DNA of 18,856 bases from contig VBDA01000251.1 in assembly GCA_005883655.1 (NCBI GenBank), positions 1-18,856 on the forward strand. Reading direction: 5' to 3'. Position 1 is the first letter of the stretch. Each line of letters opens with the position of its first letter. Both the position numbers and the translations under genes were made by a program. Positions 6,710-15,034 of this stretch are shown here, in pieces. The stretch is from Betaproteobacteria bacterium. GTDB lineage: Bacteria > Pseudomonadota > Gammaproteobacteria > Burkholderiales > Casimicrobiaceae. The notes beneath the pieces are model-generated. The model was not told the origin of the DNA, ran no database searches, and saw only the letters and a list, made by a program, of their open reading frames with translations.

Positions 6710-8335
6710 GTGAACAAGGCGCACGAACCGTTCCAGTCGTCGACCCGCCCAGACTTCGACTGGGCGCTTCCTTACCCGTCGCGGCGTCAGCCGATCATGG
6801 CGCGCAACGTAGTCGCGACCTCGCAGCCGCTTGCCACGCAGGCAGGAATTGCAATGCTGCACGCGGGCGGTAACGCGGTCGACGCCGCGCTTGCGATGGC
6901 GATTGCGCTGACCATCTGCGAACCCTGCAGCAACGGACTGGGTAGCGACCTGTTCGCGATCGTATGGGACGGCAGCGAGCTCGTCGGCTTGAACGCTTCG
7001 GGACGCGCGCCCGCAGCGTGGTCGCCGGCCCGCTACGCGGGACAAGGCGTCATGCCGCGCGCGGGCTGGACGACGGTAACGATTCCCGGCGCGGTGTCAG
7101 GCTGGATTGCACTGTCGAAGCGTTTCGGCAAGCTGCCCTTTGCCGACCTGTTCGGACCGGCGATCCGCTATGCGCGCGATGGCTACGCGGTAAGCCCGGT
7201 AGTCGCTGAAAAATGGTCGAAGGCGGTGCCCATCCTCGGCGACGTTCCAGGATTTGCGGACCATTTTCTGCCGCGCGGCCGCGCGCCGGAAGCGGGCGAG
7301 CTGTTCGCATCGCCCGCGATGGCCGCGACCATGGAAAAAATCGCGCGCACGTCCGGCGAATCGTTCTATCGCGGCGAGCTGGCGCAGGCGATGGTCGCGC
7401 ATTCGCGCAAGTACGACGGCGGTCATAGCCTTGCCGACTTCGAGACACACAGCTGCGACTGGGTGCTGCCCCTGGCGCACGATTACCACGGCTACACCAT
7501 CCACGAGATTCCTCCCAATGGCCAGGGCATCGCCGCATTGATGGCGCTGGGGATACTCGAGAATTTCGATCTGCGGGGATACGCCGTCGACTCGATCGAG
7601 GTGCAGCACCTTGAGATCGAGGCGATGAAGCTTGCCTTCGCCGACGCGTATCGTTACGTCGCCGATCCCCGAGCCATGACCGTGACGCCGGGGCAACTGC
7701 TCGACCGGAGCTATCTGGCAAGCCGCGCGCGGCTGATCGATCGTTCCCGCGCGCAGGACTTCCGGCACGGTCAGCCGCCGCCGGCGGGGACTGTCTATCT
7801 CACCGCTGCCGACGAGAGCGGCATGATGGTGTCGCTCATTCAGTCGAATTACATGGGATTTGGATCCGGCATCGTGGTCCCCGGCACCGGCATCAGCCTG
7901 CAGAACCGCGGCACCGGTTTTTCGCTCGAGGATGGCCACCCGAATATCGTCGGCGGCGGCAAGCGGCCGTTCCACACCATCATTCCCGGTTTTGTCACCC
8001 GGGGCGGACGGCCCTACTGCAGCTTCGGCGTCATGGGCGGACCCATCCAGCCGCAGGCACACTTGCAAACGCTGGTGAGGTTGATCGACTACGGCTCCAA
8101 TCCACAGGCTGTGCTCGACGCGCCGCGATGGAAAGTCAGCGCCGGCGTTTCGCTCGACATGGAATCGAATGCCGCGCCCGACTTGCGCGACGGACTGGCC
8201 GCGCTCGGTCACCAATTTGCCTCGGTGCCCGATTCGTACATGGATTTTGGCGCAGGCCAGTTCATCGTCCGCTCCGACGCGGGTTACATCGCGGGATCGG
8301 ATCCGCGACGCGACGGTCAGGCCGCGGGCTATTGA
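6710..8335 (+). CDS. Gamma-glutamyltransferase family protein, without signal peptide
   Basis: The 541-residue product is an N-terminal-nucleophile hydrolase of the GGT family. Visible motifs are MLHAGGNAVDAALAMAIAL (49-67), NASGRAP (95-101, the Arg that binds the substrate carboxylate), PPNGQGIAALMAL (268-280), the autoprocessing site GTVYLTAADESG with predicted nucleophile T361, QSNYMGFGSG (378-387), and VMGGPIQPQ (441-449). Known members self-cleave at the Thr and hydrolyse or transfer gamma-glutamyl groups. Unlike classical periplasmic GGT it has no signal peptide, so it is predicted to be cytosolic, closer to YwrD-like or acylase-like members; substrate unknown. GTG start at 6710 has GGAG at 6698-6701. 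It follows tctA by 67 bases on the same strand, so it may process an imported compound. That is inference. Confidence 0.9.
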   Translation: MNKAHEPFQSSTRPDFDWALPYPSRRQPIMARNVVATSQPLATQAGIAMLHAGGNAVDAALAMAIALTICEPCSNGLGSDLFAIVWDGSELVGLNASGRAPAAWSPARYAGQGVMPRAGWTTVTIPGAVSGWIALSKRFGKLPFADLFGPAIRYARDGYAVSPVVAEKWSKAVPILGDVPGFADHFLPRGRAPEAGELFASPAMAATMEKIARTSGESFYRGELAQAMVAHSRKYDGGHSLADFETHSCDWVLPLAHDYHGYTIHEIPPNGQGIAALMALGILENFDLRGYAVDSIEVQHLEIEAMKLAFADAYRYVADPRAMTVTPGQLLDRSYLASRARLIDRSRAQDFRHGQPPPAGTVYLTAADESGMMVSLIQSNYMGFGSGIVVPGTGISLQNRGTGFSLEDGHPNIVGGGKRPFHTIIPGFVTRGGRPYCSFGVMGGPIQPQAHLQTLVRLIDYGSNPQAVLDAPRWKVSAGVSLDMESNAAPDLRDGLAALGHQFASVPDSYMDFGAGQFIVRSDAGYIAGSDPRRDGQAAGY

Positions 8336-8391
8336 CCGTTAGCGCCGGCGTCGGCGTCAGTTGCAAGCGCGGTACGCGGCCGCCGCGGCCT

Positions 8392-9021
8392 TTATTCGTC
8401 AGCGTCCTTTGGTTTGCCGGCCTTCAGCTCCGACAAGGGCAATAACTCGGGAAGCTCGATACGGCGGCGATCCGGCTCCGGCGCCGCCAGAGGCTCGGTG
8501 TCCACCATCGTCGCCAGGCTCCGCCTGGTGAGCTCATGATAACTCTGCGTTCCCTCGACTTTCCACGCGAGCTCCTGCTCGGTCAGGACGCGGACGACTT
8601 TCGCCGGCACCCCCGCGACCAAGGTCCGCGGCGGAACGATCATTCCCGCTTTGACGAACGCCATGGCCGCGACGATCGCCGACTCGCCGATCTGTGCGTT
8701 GTCGTTGATGACGGCGTTCATGCCGACGAGCGCGTTACGGCGCACGATACAGCCGTGCAGAATCGCACCGTGACCGATGTGGCCCTCCTCCTCGACCACG
8801 GTGTCGGTCTGCGGAAACCCGTGCATGACGCAGCAATCCTGAATGTTGGCGCCCGCGCGCACTTCGATCCTGCCGAAATCGCCGCGTAGCGATGCGGCGG
8901 GCCCGACGTAACATCTCGCTCCGACAATGACATCGCCGATCAGCACCGCGCTCGGATGCACGAATGCAGTGGGATCGACCACCGGCGTGACTCCGTTGAC
9001 AGCGAACACTCTCAAGCGCAC
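8392..9021 (-). CDS. PaaY/CaiE-like gamma-carbonic-anhydrase family hexapeptide-repeat protein
   Basis: The 209-residue product has a left-handed beta-helix made of hexapeptide repeats: HPSAVLIGDVIVGARCYVGP (22-41) and GHIGHGAILHGCIVRRNALVGMNAV (80-104). Predicted zinc ligands are H67 (VMHGFP), H84 and H89 (spacing GHGAILHG), with the family SLRGDFGRI (R46, D48) and NIQD (Q61). It is most like PaaY, which in phenylacetate degradation acts as a thioesterase, but no paa genes are nearby, so carbonic anhydrase or CoA-thioester hydrolase activity is equally possible. The GTG at 9021 has GGGGAGG ending 4 bases upstream and gives the normal family N-terminus; the frame is open further but only overlaps the purL end. 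It lies 22 bases after purL and is probably cotranscribed. The C-terminal acidic/lysine tail is variable in the family. Confidence 0.9.
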   Translation of the reverse strand: MRLRVFAVNGVTPVVDPTAFVHPSAVLIGDVIVGARCYVGPAASLRGDFGRIEVRAGANIQDCCVMHGFPQTDTVVEEEGHIGHGAILHGCIVRRNALVGMNAVINDNAQIGESAIVAAMAFVKAGMIVPPRTLVAGVPAKVVRVLTEQELAWKVEGTQSYHELTRRSLATMVDTEPLAAPEPDRRRIELPELLPLSELKAGKPKDADE

Positions 9022-9043
9022 GGGACCTCCCCTGCTGCTGTAA

Positions 9044-12000
9044 TCAACCGACCCATACGCGGGCATTGCGAAACATGCGCATCCATGGCGAGTCCTCCTT
9101 CCACTCATCGGGGTGCCACGACATCTGCACCGTCCGAAACACGCGCTCGGGGTGCGGCATCAGGATGGAGAAGCGACCGTCCGCCGTCGTCAGGCCGGCG
9201 ATACCACGCGGCGAGCCATTGGGGTTGTATGGATAAAGCTCGCTCACTACGTTTCGATCGTCGACGAAGCGAAGGGTCGTCAGCGCATCCGCCGCCTCGA
9301 GCTGGGCGTCTGTCTCGAACTCGGCGTAGCCTTCGCCATGCGCCAGGGCGACCGGTATGCAGCTGCCGCCCATCCCGGTAAAGAAAAAGGAAGGCGACGC
9401 TTGCACCTGCAGCATCACCAGCCTTGCCTCGAACTGCTCCGAGCGGTTGCGCACGAAATGCGGCCAGGATGATGTCCCGGGGATGAGCTCGCGAAGATTG
9501 CTCATCATCTGGCAGCCATTGCACACGCCCAGCGCGAAGGAGTCGCCTCGCGCGAAAAACGCCGCGAACTGATCGCGCGCCCGCGCGTTGAACAGGATCG
9601 ACTTCGCCCATCCTTCGCCCGCCCCCAGCACATCGCCATACGAAAATCCACCGCAGGCCACGATGCCGGAATATCCATCGAGAGCGGCGCGACCGCCGAC
9701 GATGTCGCTCATGTGCACGTCGAAGGCGGCGAATCCGGCGCGATCGAACGCGGCGGCCATCTCGACCTGGCCGTTGACGCCCTGCTCGCGCAGCACCGCA
9801 AGCTTCGGCCGCGCACCTTTTGCGATGTAGGGCGCGGCAATGTCATCGCTAGGGTCGAAGCTCAGATGCGGCGACAGCCCCGGGTCGCCGTCATCGAGGA
9901 GCCGCTCGAATTCCTGGTCGGCGCTTTCAGGATTGTCGCGCAAGCGCTGCATGGCGTGGCTCGTCCGCGACCACGCGCGATGGAGCTCGATGCGTGATTC
10001 ATCGAAGAGAATCTTGCCGCTGCGCTCGATGCGAATGCGTCCATCGCTGGTGGGCGTGGCGATCGGCTCGCAACGCAAGCCCGCGGCTTTGAATGCTGCA
10101 ACGATCTCGCTCTCATCCATTTCATTTGCTTGCAATACGGCGCCTAGCTCTTCGTTAAACAGCGATTCGAGCGGTGTTCCCGGAAGAGCGTCCAGCCGCA
10201 CGGACAAGCCGCAGCGGCTGGCAAATGCCATTTCCGCGAGTGCGACAAACAAGCCGCCATCCGAGCGGTCGTGATACGCCATGAGCCTGTCCGATGCGTG
10301 AAGCGTCTGGACGACATCGAAGAATGACTGCAGCCGTTGCGCATCGTCGAGGTCCGGCGCGACATTGCCCATTTGTCCGAACACCTGGGCGAGCGTCGAG
10401 CCACCGAGACGATTCTTGCCGTCACCCAGGTCGACCGACAGCAGCACCGTCTGTCCACGATCGAACCGCAGTTGCGGAGTCAATACACGCCGCGCGTCGG
10501 CAACGCGCGCGAACGCCGAGACGATCAACGACAACGGCGCCGTGACTGCCTTGTCGATGCCGTCTTCGCGCCACGCCGTGCGCATCGACATCGAATCCTT
10601 GCCCACCGGAATGCTCACCCCGAGTGCCGGACAAAGCTCCATCGCTACTGCGCGGACCGTGTCGTAGAGCGCGGCGTCCTCGCCCGGATGCCCCGCGGCG
10701 GCCATCCAGTTCGCCGAAAGCTTGACCTCGCCCAGGCCCTCTATGCCGGCGGCCGCGAGATTGGTCAACGCCTCACCGATCGCCATGCGCCCCGAAGCCG
10801 GCGCGTCGATCAACGCAAGCGGCGTTCGCTCACCCATCGCAATCGCTTCGCCGGCGTAAGCATCGAAATCCATCAGTGTCACGGCGACGTCGGCGACCGG
10901 AACCTGCCACGGCCCGACCATCGAGTCTCGCGAGCAAAGACCGCCCACCGTGCGATCGCCGATCGTCACCAGGAAGGTCTTGTCGGCGACCGCCGGAAAC
11001 TGCAGCACACGATAAGCCGCTTCGCGCAGATCGATACCGGACGGATCGAAGGCCGGGAGTTCGCGGCGGACGTGCGCAACGTCGCGCGTCATCTTCGGTG
11101 GCTTGCCCAGTAGTACGGAAAGCTCCATGTTTACCGGGCGATTTGCGAATTCCGGATCCTCGACGATCAGGCGATCGTCGCGGGTCGCCCGGCCCACCAC
11201 CGCGAACGGGCAACGCTCGCGTACGCATAGCGCACGAAAACCCTCGAGCGCTTCCGCCCGGATCGCCAGCACGTAGCGCTCTTGCGCTTCGTTGCACCAG
11301 ATTTCGCGCGGCGACATGCCCGGCTCTTCCGAAGGAACGCTGCGCAGGTCGATCCGGGCGCCGGCGCTGCCTCCGTGCGCCAGCTCGGGCAAGGCGTTCG
11401 ACAGTCCGCCGGCGCCAACGTCATGAATCGACAGAATCGGATTGGCGTCGCCCATTTGCCAGCAGCGATCGATGACCTCCTGCGCCCGGCGCTGCATCTC
11501 GGCGTTGCCGCGCTGCACCGAATCGAAATCGAGATCGACCGGATTGGACCCGGTCGACATCGATGACGCTGCGCCCCCTCCCATCCCGATCAACATACCC
11601 GGTCCGCCAAGCTGAACGATCAGCGCGCCTTGGGGTAACTCGCGTTTGTGCGCGTGCCGGGCGGCGATATTGCCCACCCCACCCGCGATCATGATCGGCT
11701 TGTGATAGCCGCGCACTTCGCCTCCAACTTGCTGCTCGAAAGTGCGGAAGTAGCCGAGCAGATTCGGACGTCCGAACTCGTTGTTGAACGATGCGCCGCC
11801 GATGGGCCCCTGGAGCATGATCTGCAGCGGCGTCGCGATGCGCTGCGGGGTGCCAATCCAGTAGTCTGCCGAACGAGCGTCGCAGCCGGCATCCCCTTGA
11901 CCCTGGCGGGAAGATGAAACGGCGAGGGCCGACGAAGGTGGCGCTTCCGGGAGTTCCCAGGGCTGGGCGAGTGCGGGAATGCGCAAATGCGACACCGTGA

Positions 12001-13015
12001 ATCCGGTCAATCCCGCCTTGGGTTTGGCGCCACGTCCGGTCGCTCCTTCGTCTCGAATTTCTCCTCCCGAGCCGGTCGCCGCGCCCGGAAATGGCGCGAT
12101 GGCAGTCGGATGATTGTGTGTTTCGACCTTGACCACATAATCGGTCGCTTCCCAATGCGCGCCATAGTGTCCGTCGGCGCCAGCATAGAAGCGCCGTACG
12201 CGCCTGCCGTGGGCGACGGCGGCATTGTCGGCATACGCGATCACCGTGCCTTGCGGGCTGACGGTATGGGTGTGGCGAATCATGGCGAACAGCGAATGCT
12301 CCTGCCGCCTGCCGTCGATGATCCATTCCGCGTTGAAGATCTTGTGCCGGCAATGCTCGGAATTGGCTTGCGCGAACATCATCAGCTCGACGTCGGTCGG
12401 ATCGCGACGGGCATGTTTTGGCCCGAAATAGTCGGCGAGATAATCAATCTCATCGGCCGAGAGCGCCAGTCCGAGGGCGCTGTTCGCTTCCTCGATCGCG
12501 GAACGCCCTCGCGCGGCGAGGTCGATGGTCGCAAGCTGGCGCGGCGCAACGTGAGAAAAAAGCCGCGATGCGTCGTCAAGCGATCCGTACACCGCTTCAG
12601 TCATGCGATCGTGAATTTGCGGCAGGAGCGCGGCACGGTCTGTGTCCTCGAGCACCTTGCCATCGCCTGTCATGATCCGAAAGGCAACGCCGCGCTCGAT
12701 GCGCTCGATCGATGCAAGGCCGCAGTTGTGCGCGATGTCGGTCGCCTTCGACGCCCACGGCGAGATCGTTCCGGGACGGGGAATGACCAGATAGAGCTCG
12801 CCGGGATCGGCTTGGTCCGGGCTGTGCGGGCCGTAGGCGAGAATGCGTTTGAGCGTGTCGCGCTCGGAAACGCTCAGCGCGCGGGTTGTCTGAACAAAGT
12901 GCCAGAACTCGGCAGCAAGACCACGGACCCGTGTCGTAGCGAGACTCGCGAGCAGCTTATCGATGCGAAACGGCGAGAGGGCATTGCGTCCGCGGAGCGA
13001 GAAAAGCTCGGCCAT
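9044..13015 (-). CDS. purL: Phosphoribosylformylglycinamidine synthase PurL (large proteobacterial form)
   Basis: This 1323-residue enzyme catalyses the fourth step of purine synthesis, converting FGAR, ATP and glutamine to FGAM. Domains in order are an N-terminal PurS-like domain (LRGRNALSPFRIDKLLASL near the start), a linker, two AIRS-type ATP-binding/synthase halves (motifs ANSEHCRHKIFNAEWIIDG, VKVETHNHPTAIAPFPGAATGSGG, later SIHDVGAGGLSNALPEL), and a C-terminal class I glutamine amidotransferase. The predicted triad is C1165 (LGVCNGCQMM), H1288 and E1290 (PHPERVFR), matching the spacing in E. coli PurL. The frame is intact over its whole length. The ATG at 13015 has no Shine-Dalgarno sequence, only a C-rich leader, though a TATAAT box lies upstream. 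It is followed by the PaaY-like gene. Confidence 0.98.
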   Translation of the reverse strand: MAELFSLRGRNALSPFRIDKLLASLATTRVRGLAAEFWHFVQTTRALSVSERDTLKRILAYGPHSPDQADPGELYLVIPRPGTISPWASKATDIAHNCGLASIERIERGVAFRIMTGDGKVLEDTDRAALLPQIHDRMTEAVYGSLDDASRLFSHVAPRQLATIDLAARGRSAIEEANSALGLALSADEIDYLADYFGPKHARRDPTDVELMMFAQANSEHCRHKIFNAEWIIDGRRQEHSLFAMIRHTHTVSPQGTVIAYADNAAVAHGRRVRRFYAGADGHYGAHWEATDYVVKVETHNHPTAIAPFPGAATGSGGEIRDEGATGRGAKPKAGLTGFTVSHLRIPALAQPWELPEAPPSSALAVSSSRQGQGDAGCDARSADYWIGTPQRIATPLQIMLQGPIGGASFNNEFGRPNLLGYFRTFEQQVGGEVRGYHKPIMIAGGVGNIAARHAHKRELPQGALIVQLGGPGMLIGMGGGAASSMSTGSNPVDLDFDSVQRGNAEMQRRAQEVIDRCWQMGDANPILSIHDVGAGGLSNALPELAHGGSAGARIDLRSVPSEEPGMSPREIWCNEAQERYVLAIRAEALEGFRALCVRERCPFAVVGRATRDDRLIVEDPEFANRPVNMELSVLLGKPPKMTRDVAHVRRELPAFDPSGIDLREAAYRVLQFPAVADKTFLVTIGDRTVGGLCSRDSMVGPWQVPVADVAVTLMDFDAYAGEAIAMGERTPLALIDAPASGRMAIGEALTNLAAAGIEGLGEVKLSANWMAAAGHPGEDAALYDTVRAVAMELCPALGVSIPVGKDSMSMRTAWREDGIDKAVTAPLSLIVSAFARVADARRVLTPQLRFDRGQTVLLSVDLGDGKNRLGGSTLAQVFGQMGNVAPDLDDAQRLQSFFDVVQTLHASDRLMAYHDRSDGGLFVALAEMAFASRCGLSVRLDALPGTPLESLFNEELGAVLQANEMDESEIVAAFKAAGLRCEPIATPTSDGRIRIERSGKILFDESRIELHRAWSRTSHAMQRLRDNPESADQEFERLLDDGDPGLSPHLSFDPSDDIAAPYIAKGARPKLAVLREQGVNGQVEMAAAFDRAGFAAFDVHMSDIVGGRAALDGYSGIVACGGFSYGDVLGAGEGWAKSILFNARARDQFAAFFARGDSFALGVCNGCQMMSNLRELIPGTSSWPHFVRNRSEQFEARLVMLQVQASPSFFFTGMGGSCIPVALAHGEGYAEFETDAQLEAADALTTLRFVDDRNVVSELYPYNPNGSPRGIAGLTTADGRFSILMPHPERVFRTVQMSWHPDEWKEDSPWMRMFRNARVWVG

Positions 13016-13041
13016 CGAAGCGGGGGTGGGTGTAAAAACGA

Positions 13042-13047
13042 ATTATA
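13042..13047 (-). promoter_or_regulatory. -10 element of the purL promoter
   Basis: A perfect TATAAT on the minus strand lies 26 bases before the purL ATG, predicting a leader of about 20 bases. The -35 region is weak: the best hexamer at 18 bases spacing is CTGCGA. The predicted leader is pyrimidine-rich and lacks a ribosome binding site. No PurR-type palindrome is visible. Confidence 0.55.
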
Positions 13048-13125
13048 CGCTGCTGCCGCGGCGCGTCGCAGCGGCGCGGTAAGGTCCGGCGATGTTGGCG
13101 TCTGTCGCCGGTCGTACCGCCAACG

Positions 13126-13500
13126 CTATGCCGTGAACGTCCCCGCGCGTCCGAGTGCGAGTCCAGTTGCGCCCATCACGGCCCCCAGCGCCAGCACGTA
13201 CCAAAGAGACAGGGTTGCAACCGCCGCCGCGATGAGGCCATTGCCGACGGCAAACAGAGCGACGGCGGCGGCAAGCGCCAGCGCGAGCAACGCGGCCCCG
13301 GCGAAGCGCGACGCGCCGACGACCCACGTCGTTCGCGCCTCAACGGCAAACAGGATGTAACCCACCAGCGTGAACCCCGGAAACAGTATCCAGGTCGTGA
13401 TTCCCGGGATTGCGGGGCCGATGTCGAATGGCGCCAGGAGCAATATGAGCCCCGACGCAACGCCAAGGACCATCAGAATAATTCCGGCGAAGCTGATCAT
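13126..13500 (-). CDS. Small integral membrane protein of unknown function
   Basis: The ATG at 13500, with AAGGAGG at 13506-13512, gives a 124-residue protein. I do not recognise a family. It has about four hydrophobic segments (roughly 3-24, 36-53, 64-86 and 88-116), a short polar stretch VEARTT near 53-58 between the second and third, and a high Ala/Leu/Gly content. The frame is open upstream to 13659 but that part overlaps gltL and has no signal of coding. The strong ribosome binding site and small spacing (70 bases after the gltL stop) suggest it is real and cotranscribed with gltIJKL, although a link to glutamate transport is only positional. purL starts 110 bases downstream from its own -10 box. 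Confidence 0.72.
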   Translation of the reverse strand: MISFAGIILMVLGVASGLILLLAPFDIGPAIPGITTWILFPGFTLVGYILFAVEARTTWVVGASRFAGAALLALALAAAVALFAVGNGLIAAAVATLSLWYVLALGAVMGATGLALGRAGTFTA

Positions 13501-13570
13501 TCGAACCTCCTTGCGCACCGATGCCGTCGGCGACCGTGGTTCGGCGTTGACTCGCGCACCAATGCCGTTG

Positions 13571-14299
13571 TCAATGCTGCAATATCTTGGACAGGAATAA
13601 TTGCGCGCGTTCCGAGCGGGGTTGGCCGAAGAAATCGTCCTTGCTCGCGTCTTCGACAATACGTCCCTGATCCATGAATATGACGCGATTCGCGACTTTG
13701 CGCGCGAAACCCATTTCGTGCGTGACCACCATCATGGTCATGCCTTCTTTGGCGAGCGCCACCATCACATCGAGGACTTCGTTGACCATTTCCGGATCGA
13801 GCGCCGAGGTCGGCTCGTCGAAGAGCATGCAGATCGGGTCCATCGACAATGCCCGGGCGATCGCGACGCGCTGCTGCTGGCCGCCGGAAAGCTGCCCGGG
13901 AAACTTGTCTTTTTGCTCGATCAAGCCGACCCGATCGAGCAGCTTGAGGCCGCGCGTCACGGCTTCTTCCTGCTTGCGTCCGAGAACCTTGACCTGACCG
14001 AGCGTCAGGTTCTGGGTAATGGTCAGGTGCGGAAACAACTCGAAATTCTGGAACACCATGCCGACTCGGGCACGGAGCTTAGGAAGGTCGGTCTTGGGAT
14101 CGTTGATCTTGGTGCCGTCGACGACAATGTCGCCTTTCTGAAACGGCTCCAGCGCGTTCACGGTCTTGATCAATGTCGACTTGCCCGAGCCAGAAGGCCC
14201 GCACACCACGATCACCTCGCCCTTTTCGACCTTGGTCGTGCAGTCGGTGAGCACCTGGAAGCTGCCATACCACTTGCTGACGCTGATGATTTCGATCAT
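13571..14299 (-). CDS. gltL: Glutamate/aspartate ABC transporter ATP-binding protein GltL
   Basis: The 242-residue ATPase has all ABC motifs: Walker A GPSGSGKST (34-42), Q-loop Q84 in VFQNFELFPHLT, signature LSGGQQQR (137-144), Walker B MLFDEP (158-163) with catalytic E162, D-loop SALDPE, and switch H194 (VTHEMGFAR). It belongs to the polar amino acid (PAAT) group and would form a dimer on the cytoplasmic face of GltJ/GltK, powering uptake. Length equals that of other GltL proteins. AAGGAA upstream supports the ATG at 14299. The gene follows gltK by 33 bases and is the last of the classical gltIJKL set. Confidence 0.96.
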   Translation of the reverse strand: MIEIISVSKWYGSFQVLTDCTTKVEKGEVIVVCGPSGSGKSTLIKTVNALEPFQKGDIVVDGTKINDPKTDLPKLRARVGMVFQNFELFPHLTITQNLTLGQVKVLGRKQEEAVTRGLKLLDRVGLIEQKDKFPGQLSGGQQQRVAIARALSMDPICMLFDEPTSALDPEMVNEVLDVMVALAKEGMTMMVVTHEMGFARKVANRVIFMDQGRIVEDASKDDFFGQPRSERAQLFLSKILQH

Positions 14300-14332
14300 A
14301 TCGTTTCCTTGAGGGTGTTTCCGTCGCCCGGG

Positions 14333-15025
14333 TCAGCGCACGATGGCGACGCGCCGCTGCAACTGTTTGACCAGCATGGAAAGGCTCAGGCAGATCACGA
14401 AATACACGATGCCGACGAACAGATACATCTCCGCCTGGCGACCGTCGCGTTCGGCGATCTTGCGTGCCGCGCCGACGAAATCGGTAATCGATAGAATCGA
14501 GACGAGCGACACGTCCTGGAACAGGACGATCGTCTGCGTCAGCAGGATCGGAATCATATTGCGAAACGCCTGCGGCAGGACGATGTTCCCCATGTTTTGA
14601 AAGTAGGTCATGCCGAGCGCCTGACCGGCCATGACCTGCCCGCGCGAGATCGACTGAATGCCGGCGCGCATGATCTCGCAATAGTACGCAGCCTCGAAAA
14701 GGATAAACGTCACCAGCGACGAGGTGAACGCGCCGACGGGTATCGGCGTCGGTGAGCCGATCACCCATGCGCCAATGTAAGGCACGAGGAAGTAGAACCA
14801 GAAGATCACCAGCACCAGCGGCACCGAACGGATGCCATTGACGTAGGTGGCGCAGATCATCGCCAGCCACTTGAAATGCGACAGCCTTCCCAGGGCGAGG
14901 ATGGTGCCGAAGATGATTCCCCCGACCATCGCCATCAGGGTCAGCTCCACGGTAAAAGTCATCCCCGTGAAGAAAAGATACTTCCACGTGCGCGCGATGA
15001 CGTCGAAATCGAAGTTGCCGAACAT
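14333..15025 (-). CDS. gltK: Glutamate/aspartate ABC transporter permease GltK
   Basis: The 230-residue permease has about five membrane segments of the HisM/GltK family. The cytoplasmic coupling (EAA) loop is seen at about 111-152: EAAYYCEIMRAGIQSI, RGQVMAGQALGM, then GNIVLPQAFRNMIP. The RSVPLVLVIFWFYFLVP stretch (66-82) is typical of the family. It pairs with GltJ to form the translocation pore. Its ribosome binding site (GGAG) overlaps the gltJ stop codon, 9 bases before the ATG, so the two permeases are translationally linked. Assignment as GltK rather than GltJ rests on gene order and the resemblance of the short N-terminus (starting MFGNFDFDVI) to known GltK. Confidence 0.93.
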   Translation of the reverse strand: MFGNFDFDVIARTWKYLFFTGMTFTVELTLMAMVGGIIFGTILALGRLSHFKWLAMICATYVNGIRSVPLVLVIFWFYFLVPYIGAWVIGSPTPIPVGAFTSSLVTFILFEAAYYCEIMRAGIQSISRGQVMAGQALGMTYFQNMGNIVLPQAFRNMIPILLTQTIVLFQDVSLVSILSITDFVGAARKIAERDGRQAEMYLFVGIVYFVICLSLSMLVKQLQRRVAIVR

Positions 15026-15034
15026 GGCGCGCTC

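Noticed and set aside
8371..8391. GC hairpin (CGCGG/CCGCG with a 3-base loop) between the convergent GGT and PaaY-like genes
   Set aside because: The stem is only five bases, the loop is minimal, and there is no real T-run, so a terminator is not supported.
11987..13360. Plus-strand open frame (457 codons) antisense to purL
   Set aside because: PurL is intact and recognisable on the minus strand through the overlapping part; the antisense translation matches nothing and runs past the purL promoter.
13505..13541. CGAACC/GGTTCG inverted repeat overlapping the ribosome binding site of the small membrane protein
   Set aside because: Six-base arms with a loop of more than 20 bases are expected often by chance in GC-rich DNA, and no alternative pairing is seen that would make a switch.
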